The position numbers and the translations under genes are program-made. The notes under the pieces were generated by a model. It ran no database searches and was not told where the DNA came from. It saw only the letters and a list, made by a program, of their open reading frames with translations. From assembly GCA_002366725.1 (NCBI GenBank), contig DFBT01000085.1:1-32018 (forward strand): a stretch of DNA of 32,018 nt, read 5' to 3'. The DNA is from Caldifarciminota bacterium UBA3073 (lineage in GTDB: Bacteria > Hydrothermota > UBA3073). Numbering within the stretch: the stretch's first letter is position 1; each line of letters starts with the position of its first letter. Of this stretch, positions 16,264-24,244 are shown in pieces.

Positions 16264-16902
16264 TCATTTCTCTCTTGTGAGTTTTTTCACACGGTCTACC
16301 GCGCTGGCGGCATCATAACCGTATGCATCTGCACCTATTTCGCGCGCAAACTCTTCCGATACGGGAGCGCCGCCGATTATCGTCTTTATCTCGCCAGATA
16401 AACCTCGCTCATTTAGAAGGTCTATTACTTTTCTCATACCCTGCATGGTCGTTGTAAGAAGGGCAGACATGCCTATGACTTTGGCATTCTCCTTTTTTGC
16501 CCTTTCCACGAATTTCTCGGGTGAAACATCGTTGCCGAGGTCAATGACCTCAAAACCCGCACCTTTCAACATAATACCGACGAGATTCTTGCCAATGTCG
16601 TGCAAATCGCCCTGGATAGTGCCTATGACCACCTTCCCAATTGTGGGAATTCCCTCCCTGATAAGTATTGGTTTTAATTCATCCATTCCGGAATACATCG
16701 CCTTTGCAGCCAACAGGACATCTGGAAGAAATATTTCATGCGCCTTGAACAGTTTCCCCACTGTGTCCATTCCGGCAATTAAGCCGTCATCGAGTATATC
16801 TTTTGGCGGTATCTTTTGTTCTATCGCCAATTTTGTGAACTCCAAAACTTTTTTGTCATTGCCCCCACGCAAATTTTCAGAAATTTGTTTCAATATGTCC
16901 AT
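16264..16902 (-). CDS. Corrinoid protein of the methylamine/methionine-synthase type
   Basis: 212 residues with the two-domain architecture of MtbC/MttC/MtgC and of the MetH cobalamin module. An N-terminal four-helix cap (residues 1-85, GMDTVGKLFKAHEIFLPDVLLAAKAM) is followed by a Rossmann B12 domain. The cobalamin-binding motif is GDLHDIGKNLV, with D99, H101 (lower axial ligand) and G104, followed by GMSALLTTTM and IIGGAPV. It carries the methyl group as methyl-cobalamin between the MttB-like donor-side enzyme and the acceptor methyltransferase. It lies 164 bases upstream of the homocysteine methyltransferase and 174 bases downstream of the activation protein. Confidence 0.93.
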   Translation of the reverse strand: MDILKQISENLRGGNDKKVLEFTKLAIEQKIPPKDILDDGLIAGMDTVGKLFKAHEIFLPDVLLAAKAMYSGMDELKPILIREGIPTIGKVVIGTIQGDLHDIGKNLVGIMLKGAGFEVIDLGNDVSPEKFVERAKKENAKVIGMSALLTTTMQGMRKVIDLLNERGLSGEIKTIIGGAPVSEEFAREIGADAYGYDAASAVDRVKKLTREK

Positions 16903-17076
16903 TTTACTTCGCCTTTCTTGTATATCGGTATTGTCAACGAGTTAACTACATAGAGTTCGGATGGTTTCCTGTCTAATTCTACTCGGTTCTCTTTTTTGGA
17001 GACACCCATCTATGCCGATAACTTCTTTATTTTTATCTATCCGTGCGTATCTGGGGTTAATTTATCATTTGTATTA

Positions 17077-17784
17077 TCACCGTAACGATTTAATTCTCTC
17101 ACGACATGTATGTCCACTGCATTTAGAGCAGAAGGGAAAATTGTCTTCAAAGTGGTGAATCTCTTTTGGCCCTGCGATCATCACACCAGATACGGATTTC
17201 AATGGCTGCATCAGAAAACTGTCTGTCAGTGAGATAGCAATATCTTCTGGATGCAGAAACTCAAAGAGTTTTTTTTGTCCGCTTATATGCCATCCACAAT
17301 AACCCGGGCTGTACCTCATTATCCTTGTTGAAGGGGTTGTCTGTCCACTTTTAGAGAGATATTCAGAAAAATGGTTTTGAGCGATCTCAGCCACCTTCTC
17401 GATCCCTTCGGAAGCGACAGAGTCTAACATACATCCCAGGGCAAATTCATTCAATTTGAAGAGTTCATTTATCTCCCGGCTGATTCCTTCGCCGAGTGTG
17501 GCAGTGAAAAGAGCCAGGTTATCTGCCCGTCGGAAAATTTCATTGACGGGTGTATTTTTCTCATTTTGTCCTTCTCCACTGTATACAACTTCAAATTCAG
17601 ATATAGATATCTCCGAGATGATACCCATAGGAATAGAGAGCTTCCCAAAAAGATCCATTGACATATCAAGAAGTGCATTAATCTTCTCTGGAGGTTCCGG
17701 GGGAGTAAATACACCCTGACTTTTCAAAATTATATCTACATCTGGTTTTATATCTTTTATTGAACAGTGAATAATCTCTCTCAT
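17077..17784 (-). CDS. MetH activation-domain-like protein with C-terminal cysteine cluster
   Basis: 235 residues resembling the SAM-binding reactivation module of cobalamin-dependent methionine synthase. The block RIMRYSPGYCGWHISGQKKLFEFL (from about residue 154) and DIAISLTDSFLMQPLKSVSGVMIAG correspond to the helmet-shaped activation domain. Its role would be reductive methylation of Co(II)-corrinoid back to methyl-Co(III) with SAM. Unusually the protein ends in C219-x-x-C222-x4-C227, which may bind a metal or Fe-S cluster. Its ATG overlaps the MttB-family stop by four bases (ATGA), implying translational coupling. Confidence 0.85.
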   Translation of the reverse strand: MREIIHCSIKDIKPDVDIILKSQGVFTPPEPPEKINALLDMSMDLFGKLSIPMGIISEISISEFEVVYSGEGQNEKNTPVNEIFRRADNLALFTATLGEGISREINELFKLNEFALGCMLDSVASEGIEKVAEIAQNHFSEYLSKSGQTTPSTRIMRYSPGYCGWHISGQKKLFEFLHPEDIAISLTDSFLMQPLKSVSGVMIAGPKEIHHFEDNFPFCSKCSGHTCRERIKSLR

Positions 17785-19241
17785 AAGTCCCTTGATGGTA
17801 AGCTGTCCATCCCGTAACGACGAGCCTCACCCTCCATAAGTTTTTTTAATTCTCTTTTTACCTCACCGGGCAGCCTCGACGGCTCATATTCTTTCACCAG
17901 CCTCTTCACCTCTCTGTGCGCCCGTTTAAAGAGGGTTAAAGCACCCTCCTCCCGCCATCTGGCTCTGTTTGCGCGATCGATTACTGGTCCGGGGAAATAC
18001 TGTTCCTCCCTGAGATAACGAAGTGTATGCTCTGATATAAGAAGATGTTTCTCTTTTAGAAGTTCCTCAAATCTCGGAAGTGCCGGAAAGTCCTCCCTGG
18101 GTTCGATGCCCTTTATCAAACGCAGGGTCATTCCACAGATTTCATTATCCACAACGAGCTTTTCGAGGCTTTGACAGTTTTCAAAATCGAGCATACCGGG
18201 TCCCGATATGTTATTTACACCCGCCAGGACAGCCAGTGTTGCCCCCATGGACGATTCGAGTCCAGCCTGGGTATCGAGCCGCTTTGAATCGCTGAGTGAT
18301 ATATATGCCTGGGTTGGCAGGCCAAAATGTTTTCCGATTTCGTTGTAGGCGCAGTCTATCATCTGTGTTTCCACCGCACCCATTGGTGTTGTCTCATAGC
18401 GAACATCAAATATGGCGGGTGAACCCCCGTAAAGGATTGGAGTACCCGGGTTTGTAAGCTGGCTTATCGCTAAACCGCTCAGGGTCTCTGCAGTGTGCTG
18501 CACCAATGTTCCAACCAGTGTGACGGGTGCCATAAATCCCGCCAGTGGCATAGATACATATTCCACCGGGATGGAGTGGAGGGCACAGTCAACTAAATTT
18601 TGCGATGTGACATCACTCCATTTCAGGGGTGAGGTGGGACAGCAGGAATATATTGTAAGCGGTTTTGCAGCCAGTTTCTCTCTTGTTCCGCGCACCGCGA
18701 GCTGTAAGTCCTTCATAATATTGAATGCTTCGACGCTAAAAGCCCCGGTTACAACGGGTTTCTTACAGCAGAGAAGGCTAAGGTAGAGACGATAACTGTC
18801 TGAAATGTTTTCGTTTACATCGGCTGGTATGAATGCCGTGCTCTGGGATGCAATGTTTTCAAGTCCACTTACAACCTCTGTGTATTTTATATAATCCATT
18901 GTTGTGGGCTTGCGTATTTTTCGGGTTTTGTAGTCCAGGATGTTCAGTGCGGCAGAACCGGGCGTGAAATAAACATTGTACCCGATGAAGTCGTGAGTTT
19001 CATTACCGAGCACATCGTAGAGCTTGAATGAACCGGGAGCGGATTTTAACGTCCTGTCTATGATTTCATCCGTAAAAAGAGCATGGTTTCTGTGCATGTC
19101 CACCTTTGCACCATAGTCTCCCAGCATGGAAAGAATACCCCGGTTGTGTATCTCCACGCCAAGTTTACAGAGGACATCCCTCGCTTCCGAAACGATTCTT
19201 TCTAAGAGCTCGTTATCCAAAAATTTAACGATAGGTCTCAT
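17781..19241 (-). CDS. MttB-family (trimethylamine/betaine-type) methyltransferase, non-pyrrolysine
   Basis: 486 residues, the full length of the MttB superfamily. Recognisable segments are LCKLGVEIHN near the N-terminus, NVYFTPGSAALNILD, PLAGFMAPVTLVGTLVQHTAE, NPGTPILYGGSPAIFDVRY and SMGATLAVLAGVNNISGPGMLDFENCQSLEKLVVDNEI, all typical of the family. The frame is continuous with no in-frame amber codon, so it belongs with the non-pyrrolysine members, of which glycine-betaine methyltransferase MtgB is the classic example. It demethylates a quaternary amine and methylates the corrinoid protein. GAGGAA precedes ATG 19241. It is the first intact gene of the methyl-transfer block and shares ATGA with the activation gene. 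Confidence 0.9.
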   Translation of the reverse strand: MRPIVKFLDNELLERIVSEARDVLCKLGVEIHNRGILSMLGDYGAKVDMHRNHALFTDEIIDRTLKSAPGSFKLYDVLGNETHDFIGYNVYFTPGSAALNILDYKTRKIRKPTTMDYIKYTEVVSGLENIASQSTAFIPADVNENISDSYRLYLSLLCCKKPVVTGAFSVEAFNIMKDLQLAVRGTREKLAAKPLTIYSCCPTSPLKWSDVTSQNLVDCALHSIPVEYVSMPLAGFMAPVTLVGTLVQHTAETLSGLAISQLTNPGTPILYGGSPAIFDVRYETTPMGAVETQMIDCAYNEIGKHFGLPTQAYISLSDSKRLDTQAGLESSMGATLAVLAGVNNISGPGMLDFENCQSLEKLVVDNEICGMTLRLIKGIEPREDFPALPRFEELLKEKHLLISEHTLRYLREEQYFPGPVIDRANRARWREEGALTLFKRAHREVKRLVKEYEPSRLPGEVKRELKKLMEGEARRYGMDSLPSRDL

Positions 19242-19256
19242 TGCAAATTTCCTCTT

Positions 19257-19478
19257 TTATTTCTCTCTCCTCAGAGTTTCGATTATCTTTTGATAACCCG
19301 CTTCCCGGCGGATTGGCTCAAGGTCTCTGTCTCTCTCTATGAAATCTACATCCGTGAAGCCCCGCTCCACCGCCCTCTGCAGTGTCTCAATCGCCCTTTC
19401 TTTTTCTCCGTTGAGCGAGTATGCACACGCCAGAATGTTTTAAAACACACACGTCCAACCATAATCTCTTTTCTCCAT
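19257..19478 (-). pseudogene. Decayed TPR-protein gene
   Basis: From ATG 19478 the frame meets TAA at 19440-19442. It then continues open as NILACAYSLNGEKERAIETL, AVERGFTDVDF and the tail EPIRREAGYQKIIETL to a stop at 19257. The second part matches the TPR section of the S41 peptidase at 7954-9786 (YNVACSYGREGNPESTLIWL, AFKHGF), so it is a truncated TPR gene with a disabling stop. It sits between a consensus promoter and the MttB-family gene, 15 bases ahead of the latter. The remainder of 19479-19635 holds the promoter and T-rich tracts. Confidence 0.68.
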
Positions 19479-19526
19479 TCTTCCTCGTTTATCCATTCGA
19501 ATACAGTTTCTTACCTCGAATGACTT

Positions 19527-19555
19527 ATTATAACTCCAAAATATGAGCTTGTCAA
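19527..19555 (-). promoter_or_regulatory. Consensus sigma-70 promoter ahead of the methyl-transfer cluster
   Basis: On the minus strand TTGACA (19550-19555) and TATAAT (19527-19532) are separated by exactly 17 bases, a perfect match to the housekeeping consensus. Transcription would start near 19520, run through the TPR remnant and into the MttB-family gene. Confidence 0.85.
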
Positions 19556-19635
19556 GAAAAAAAAGTTGTATACTTTTTTATGCAGTCAAGAAAAAAGTCA
19601 ACGGACTATTTTTTGAAATGAGAGCCCGCATGAGC

Positions 19636-21597
19636 TCACTTACTAATGCCATCGAGCATAATAACCAATTTATCCCACTCGGTGTATAAATTGTTCAATT
19701 TTTTATGTGCAACTTTTATCTCTTTTTTCAGGGTTTTAATCCTTTTGGGGTCTTTTAGAACACCGGGGTCGCAGAGTAAGGATTCATTTTTTTCTTTCAC
19801 CTTCTCTAATTGATTGATCTTCTCACCGGTTGATTCCAATTTTTTATTTAGTTCTTTTCCGGTCCTGTAAAGCAGGTTTCTTCTCTCCGCCTCGTGTCTC
19901 TTTTCTTCCTTCGTCTTATAACCGTACGCGCTCTTTTTGCCGGCATTATCTCTCTCAAGGTCGTTTGCCATCTGTTTATCTTTTTCTGCTTCATTTTTGG
20001 CCCTTTTTTCGATGAAATATGAATAGTTGCCGTGATACTCATAACATGTTTTATCTCTCATTTCGAGCACCCTGTTAACCAGATTATCCAAAAAATATCT
20101 ATCGTGCGAGACGATGACCACCGTACCCGTATAATTGAGCAATGCGTTCTGAAAAATCTCCCCCGTTTTAATGTCGAGGTGATTGGTTGGTTCATCAAGG
20201 ATTAACAAATTCGAATCTTGAAGTAATATATTGAGTAAAGCCAGCCTCGATTTTTCGCCACCAGACAATACAGAAATCCTTTTGTGGATATCGGCTCCAG
20301 AGAAGAGGAAGGCACCAAGCAGACTTCTTTTCTCAAGTTCTGTGCATTTTGTTCCCGTTGAATCGATCTCTTCCCAGACTGTGTGAGCATAATTGAGATT
20401 TTTCGAACTTTCCTGTGAAAAATAAGCCACTCTAACATTTACTCCGTATTTTACCTCACCCGAAGTTGGTTTTTCTGTTTTATTAAGTAACCTCGTTAAA
20501 GTGGATTTTCCCGCCCCATTAACCCCAACCAGGGCTATTTTATCACCTCTGTAAATAACGAAATTCAGACCCATAAAGACCTTTAAATCCCTGTAAGCCT
20601 TCGACAGATTCTTCACAGATAAAACCTCGTATGCACTCCTTTTGCATTCCGGGAATCTTATAGTTGCCTTTCCGGGGCTTTTTTCGACCTTGATGAGGCC
20701 AAGCTTCTCCAACATCTTAATTCTACTCTGTACCTGCTTAGCCTTTGAGGCTTTGTATCTGAACCTATCAATGAAAGCCTGAATTCTTTTTATTTCCGCC
20801 TCCTGAAGCTTCATTTTCTTTCTAAGTGCTTCCAACCTTCTTTCTTTTTCTTTGAGGTAAAATGAATAATTTCCTTTATACATCGTTATCTTTCGATTGA
20901 AAAGTTCTGCTGTTTGAGTTACAATTTTGTCCAAAAATACCCTGTCGTGCGAAATGGCTATGATTGTGCCATTGTAGTCTTTAAGATATTGTTCTAACCA
21001 CTCCATACTCTCGGTATCGAGATGATTGGTGGGCTCATCTAAAAGTAGTATGTCCGGATTTGAAAGCAAAATTGCCGCAAGGAAAATTCTCATTTTCCAT
21101 CCACCGGAAAACTCGGAACAATTTTTGGGAAAATCACGCTCCCTGAAGCCCAATCCACTCAATATTCGTTTTGTATTTGCCTCAAATGAATAGCCATCTT
21201 TCATCTCAAATGATTCTACGGCAGATTCGTATTCCTTCAGTATAACATCATATTCTCCGACTCCGGGGGTACAAGTTGATAATTTTTCTGCGTGGTGTTT
21301 AATAGACTCCTTGAGTTTCAAGATACCGCTTTTCTTTTCCAGGTAATCAATTATGTTTATGGGTTCGAGTTCAACTAAATCTTGAGGCAAGTATCCTATG
21401 TTTATATCTTTTTTTGTGATCGTAATATTTCCATCATCGGCAAGCACCTCACCCAGGATAGCTCTTAGCAAAGTGGTTTTACCGGTGCCGTTATCGCCGA
21501 CCAATCCAATCCTACTCTTCTTGGTTATCAGCAAACTTATATTATCGAAGAGGACATTGTCTCCGTAGCTCAAACTTATGTTACTAATCCTTATCAT
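19636..21597 (-). CDS. ABC-F family ATPase
   Basis: 653 residues with two ABC cassettes and no membrane segment, the layout of Uup/YheS-like ABC-F proteins. Cassette 1 has Walker A GDNGTGKT (34-41), signature FSGGWKMR and Walker B ILLLDEPTNHLD. The interdomain linker is rich in Lys/Arg (KEKERRLEALRKKMKLQEAE). Cassette 2 has GVNGAGKST, LSGGEKSR and LLILDEPTNHLD. A charged coiled-coil tail follows (about 560-640). ABC-F proteins act on the ribosome, resolving stalled translation or protecting against antibiotics. It is monocistronic, with a perfect sigma-70 promoter 50 bases upstream. Confidence 0.95.
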   Translation of the reverse strand: MIRISNISLSYGDNVLFDNISLLITKKSRIGLVGDNGTGKTTLLRAILGEVLADDGNITITKKDINIGYLPQDLVELEPINIIDYLEKKSGILKLKESIKHHAEKLSTCTPGVGEYDVILKEYESAVESFEMKDGYSFEANTKRILSGLGFRERDFPKNCSEFSGGWKMRIFLAAILLSNPDILLLDEPTNHLDTESMEWLEQYLKDYNGTIIAISHDRVFLDKIVTQTAELFNRKITMYKGNYSFYLKEKERRLEALRKKMKLQEAEIKRIQAFIDRFRYKASKAKQVQSRIKMLEKLGLIKVEKSPGKATIRFPECKRSAYEVLSVKNLSKAYRDLKVFMGLNFVIYRGDKIALVGVNGAGKSTLTRLLNKTEKPTSGEVKYGVNVRVAYFSQESSKNLNYAHTVWEEIDSTGTKCTELEKRSLLGAFLFSGADIHKRISVLSGGEKSRLALLNILLQDSNLLILDEPTNHLDIKTGEIFQNALLNYTGTVVIVSHDRYFLDNLVNRVLEMRDKTCYEYHGNYSYFIEKRAKNEAEKDKQMANDLERDNAGKKSAYGYKTKEEKRHEAERRNLLYRTGKELNKKLESTGEKINQLEKVKEKNESLLCDPGVLKDPKRIKTLKKEIKVAHKKLNNLYTEWDKLVIMLDGISK

Positions 21598-21645
21598 TCA
21601 AAATTTACACCTTCTCATTTTCTCGATAACCACGATTAATTGCCT

Positions 21646-21674
21646 ATTATACCTCTAAAAAGCGGGCTTGTCAA
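21646..21674 (-). promoter_or_regulatory. Consensus sigma-70 promoter of the ABC-F gene
   Basis: TTGACA (21669-21674) and TATAAT (21646-21651) on the minus strand with a 17-base spacer. The predicted start near 21639 leaves a leader of about 40 bases. The -35 box is followed by AGC, as in the promoter at 19527-19555. Confidence 0.85.
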
Positions 21675-21685
21675 GTAAAAAATAT

Positions 21686-21718
21686 CAGCGGATTAAACGG
21701 ATTAAACGGATTTTGATA
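21686..21718. repeat. Periodic intergenic repeat, copy D
   Basis: On the plus strand GGATTAAAC occurs twice and is followed by GGATTTT, a 9-base period preceded by CAGC. It lies just upstream of the ABC-F promoter. The unit is similar to the CAGATTA/CGATTA units of the other copies. Confidence 0.6.
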
Positions 21719-21725
21719 TAAACAC

Positions 21726-21757
21726 AAAGCCCCCGCGAGATTATTCGAGGGGGCTTT
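21726..21757. terminator. Rho-independent terminator of the small exported protein gene
   Basis: AAAGCCCCC (21726-21734) pairs perfectly with GGGGGCTTT (21749-21757). Its A/T shoulders make it usable in either direction. On the minus strand it ends the 21796-22101 transcript and insulates the ABC-F promoter. Confidence 0.85.
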
Positions 21758-21795
21758 ATGCAGATCAGTACTGTGAATAAGAAAGGGTATTGGCT

Positions 21796-22101
21796 TTAGA
21801 GACCTTTCTCTTCAGATGCGGTATCCTTAACGCTACTTTGCCGTGACTCTTTTAGAAGCGTAATGTCATCGTCACGAATTGACTCATCATCTTCGCCATA
21901 ATATCTTGGAGCAGTTACCACCAATTCTGGCATCATACCAATGTATGGAATAGAATCTTCATCTATTTCACAATATCTTGGTGCGGTAACGACTATCTCG
22001 GGCATCCATCCAGCAAATGGTACCCGGTCTCTATCGGCGTCTTTGTTTATAGGAGCCGATATCTGCGCAATTATAAGAGCTGTTCCGATTATTCCCAACA
22101 T
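21796..22101 (-). CDS. Small exported protein with two tandem MPE-VVTAPRY motifs
   Basis: 101 residues, not a family I recognise. An ideal AAGGAGG precedes the ATG. Residues 1-16 (MLGIIGTALIIAQISA) look like a short signal sequence, though without an N-terminal basic residue. Two repeats 24 residues apart follow: PFAGWMPEIVVTAPRY (28-43) and PYIGMMPELVVTAPRY (52-67), with acidic linkers and an acidic, serine-rich tail. At DNA level the repeats differ at most third codon positions while the residues are kept, indicating selection on the protein. E-[IL]-VVTAPR resembles the TonB box of outer-membrane receptors. The gene is isolated between a sigma-W-like promoter and a strong terminator. Confidence 0.75.
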   Translation of the reverse strand: MLGIIGTALIIAQISAPINKDADRDRVPFAGWMPEIVVTAPRYCEIDEDSIPYIGMMPELVVTAPRYYGEDDESIRDDDITLLKESRQSSVKDTASEEKGL

Positions 22102-22160
22102 TTTTCCTCCTTTTTATTATCGATGAAATTTCAATTATTCTCACAGTGTTCACTATGTTA

Positions 22161-22186
22161 TACGAGAAACCCGAGCAAAAGTTTCA
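22161..22186 (-). promoter_or_regulatory. ECF (sigma-W-like) promoter of the small exported protein
   Basis: On the minus strand TGAAAC (22181-22186) and CGTA (22161-22164) are separated by exactly 16 bases. This is the published consensus arrangement for Bacillus sigma-W-type ECF factors. It lies 60 bases upstream of the start codon. An ECF sigma gene is present at 28568-29140; whether it reads this promoter is inferred. Confidence 0.6.
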
Positions 22187-22288
22187 CTTTTTCCTCAAAA
22201 AATTTCATTAAAGTTTTTATCTGCGTTTTTAAGAAATAGATGGGATTTATAAGGTGGGGAGTGCTGCAGCCGACCTCAGTTAACTTGT

Positions 22289-24244
22289 TTATTCATATCT
22301 CAATGCGTCAATTGGGTTCAAAAGCGATGCCTTACGTGCTGGATAGAATCCGAAGAATAACCCTACTGTAAAGGCAAAGGAAAAGGATAATAAAACGGAG
22401 AAAGAGGTAATGACCGTTGGCCAGCCCGCGAACTGGCTTGTAAGTTTGCTGACAAATATGCCCAAAATAACACCAATTACTCCGCCACTCAATGATACAA
22501 TAATTGCCTCAATGAGAAATTGACTGAGAATGTCGCGTCTCTGGGCGCCAATTGCCTTGCGGATGCCTATCTCTCTTGTTCTCTCAGTAACAGATACAAA
22601 CATAATGTTCATAATCCCAATCCCACCAACGATAAGACTAACCATAGCAATGCTAGCAAGTAACATAGTGAATGTCTTAGTAGTTGTCTGCATAGTAGAG
22701 AGAATTTCTACTTGAGATAAGATGCTAAAATCATCCTCTTTACTCTTTTGAATTCTATGTCTTTCGCGAAGAAGACTTTTGATTTCAGAAGTTGCTTTAT
22801 CCATAACATCCTCACTCTTCGCCTCTACATTGATAATTGATACATAATCTACCCCAAATAACCGTTTCTGTGCGGTTTTCAAGGGAACAAATATGATATC
22901 GTCCTCATCTCTCCACCCACTACTGCCTTTCTCGCTCATTACGCCAATAACCTGAAAAATGCTACGCTTAATCTTTATATATTGTCCTACAGGATCTTCT
23001 TCTCCAAAAAGGTCTTTGACCACCGTTTTTCCCAGAACCGCTACCCGACGCATTAGTCGGTTATCCTCTTCAGTCAAAAAAGAACCTTGTTCAACTGGAA
23101 AATTTTTCACCTCTGGAAAATTCGGTGTCACGCCATTTATAATCGTATTGGTATTCTTATTTCCATAGACTACCTGAGCATTTCTGGAATACGATGGATC
23201 AACTTTAGCAACGGACGGACATTGTTCGGCAATAACCTGAGCATCCTCATAAGTAAGAGAGGTAATGTTTCCCGTTACTGTTCGGGCGGGTCCTCTTTGA
23301 AAGGCTCCCGGACGCACCATCAAGAGATTTGCTCCCAACTGACTGATATGTTCTGTAATCTGAGCACCTGCACCTTGACCAATACTTATCATTGCAATCA
23401 CAGCCGATACTCCCACAATAATTCCAAGCATTGTCAGGAAACTTCGGAGTTTATTTGAAGAGATAGAAGATACTGCCATAATTAAGCTTTCTTTCAATTC
23501 ACTAAGTGAAAATGTCCTCCTTTTTTTCTCTTGTCGCGTTGGTGTAGGACTCTGGCTGATTTCATCACTTTTAGAGATTTTCTTGTCCTTGATAATTTCC
23601 CCATCCTTTAGCCTTATAACCCTTTTTGCGTGAGAAGCTATCGATTCTTCATGCGTAACCATAATTATAGTGATGCCCTTTTTGTTGAGCTCGGAAATGA
23701 TTAACATTATCTCTTCGCCTGCTTTGGAATCAAGATTACCGGTCGGCTCATCTGCAAGGATTGTTGTTGGCTCGTTTATAATCGCGCGGGCTATGGCAAC
23801 TCTCTGTTGCTCTCCACCAGATAATTCTCTCGGTCTATGAGATGCTCTCTCTTCAAGATTTACAGCCTGAAGCGCATTTATTGCCCTTTCTTTTCGTTCC
23901 TTTTGGTTGCCAGCATAGATAAGGGGAAGTTCTACATTACTGAGTGCTGTTAAACGTGGTAAGAGGTTGAAGGTCTGGAAGACAAACCCTATTTTCTCAT
24001 TCCGTATCCCGGCAAGTTCGTAATCGGAAAACTCACTTACATTTATGCCACCTAACAGACATTGACCACTGGTGGGAACATCAAGACAGCCTAATATATT
24101 CAGAAGGGTGGACTTGCCTGAACCTGAAGGTCCCATGATGGCAACAAATTCACCTTCTTCCACTTTAAGTGAGATATTTCTTAAGGCAGGGACCTTTATA
24201 TCCCCCATCCTATAGGTTTTGTGGATATTTTTTAACTCTATCAT
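22289..24244 (-). CDS. macB: MacB-like ABC transporter (ATPase fused to permease)
   Basis: 651 residues, the usual MacB length. The N-terminal ATPase has Walker A GPSGSGKST (38-46), signature LSGGEQQR (141-148) and Walker B TILADEPTGNLDS. The permease begins with a membrane helix near residue 265 (LRSFLTMLGIIVGVSAVIAM), followed by a periplasmic domain of about 250 residues. Three further membrane helices with the FtsX motif ERTREIGIRKAIGA form the C-terminus. It sits in the inner membrane and powers a MacA-TolC tripartite pump by periplasmic mechanotransmission. Its ATG overlaps the macA stop by four bases. The substrate (macrolide, lipoprotein, peptide or siderophore) is unknown. Confidence 0.94.
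   Translation of the reverse strand: MIELKNIHKTYRMGDIKVPALRNISLKVEEGEFVAIMGPSGSGKSTLLNILGCLDVPTSGQCLLGGINVSEFSDYELAGIRNEKIGFVFQTFNLLPRLTALSNVELPLIYAGNQKERKERAINALQAVNLEERASHRPRELSGGEQQRVAIARAIINEPTTILADEPTGNLDSKAGEEIMLIISELNKKGITIIMVTHEESIASHAKRVIRLKDGEIIKDKKISKSDEISQSPTPTRQEKKRRTFSLSELKESLIMAVSSISSNKLRSFLTMLGIIVGVSAVIAMISIGQGAGAQITEHISQLGANLLMVRPGAFQRGPARTVTGNITSLTYEDAQVIAEQCPSVAKVDPSYSRNAQVVYGNKNTNTIINGVTPNFPEVKNFPVEQGSFLTEEDNRLMRRVAVLGKTVVKDLFGEEDPVGQYIKIKRSIFQVIGVMSEKGSSGWRDEDDIIFVPLKTAQKRLFGVDYVSIINVEAKSEDVMDKATSEIKSLLRERHRIQKSKEDDFSILSQVEILSTMQTTTKTFTMLLASIAMVSLIVGGIGIMNIMFVSVTERTREIGIRKAIGAQRRDILSQFLIEAIIVSLSGGVIGVILGIFVSKLTSQFAGWPTVITSFSVLLSFSFAFTVGLFFGFYPARKASLLNPIDALRYE

Noticed and set aside
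17781..19241. Pyrrolysine-containing MttB
   Set aside because: The frame is full length with no in-frame TAG, so it belongs to the non-pyrrolysine members.
19242..19635. Cobalamin or SAM riboswitch ahead of the methyl-transfer operon
   Set aside because: The leader consists of a decayed TPR reading frame and a plain promoter. No B12-box or SAM-riboswitch-like structure could be seen.
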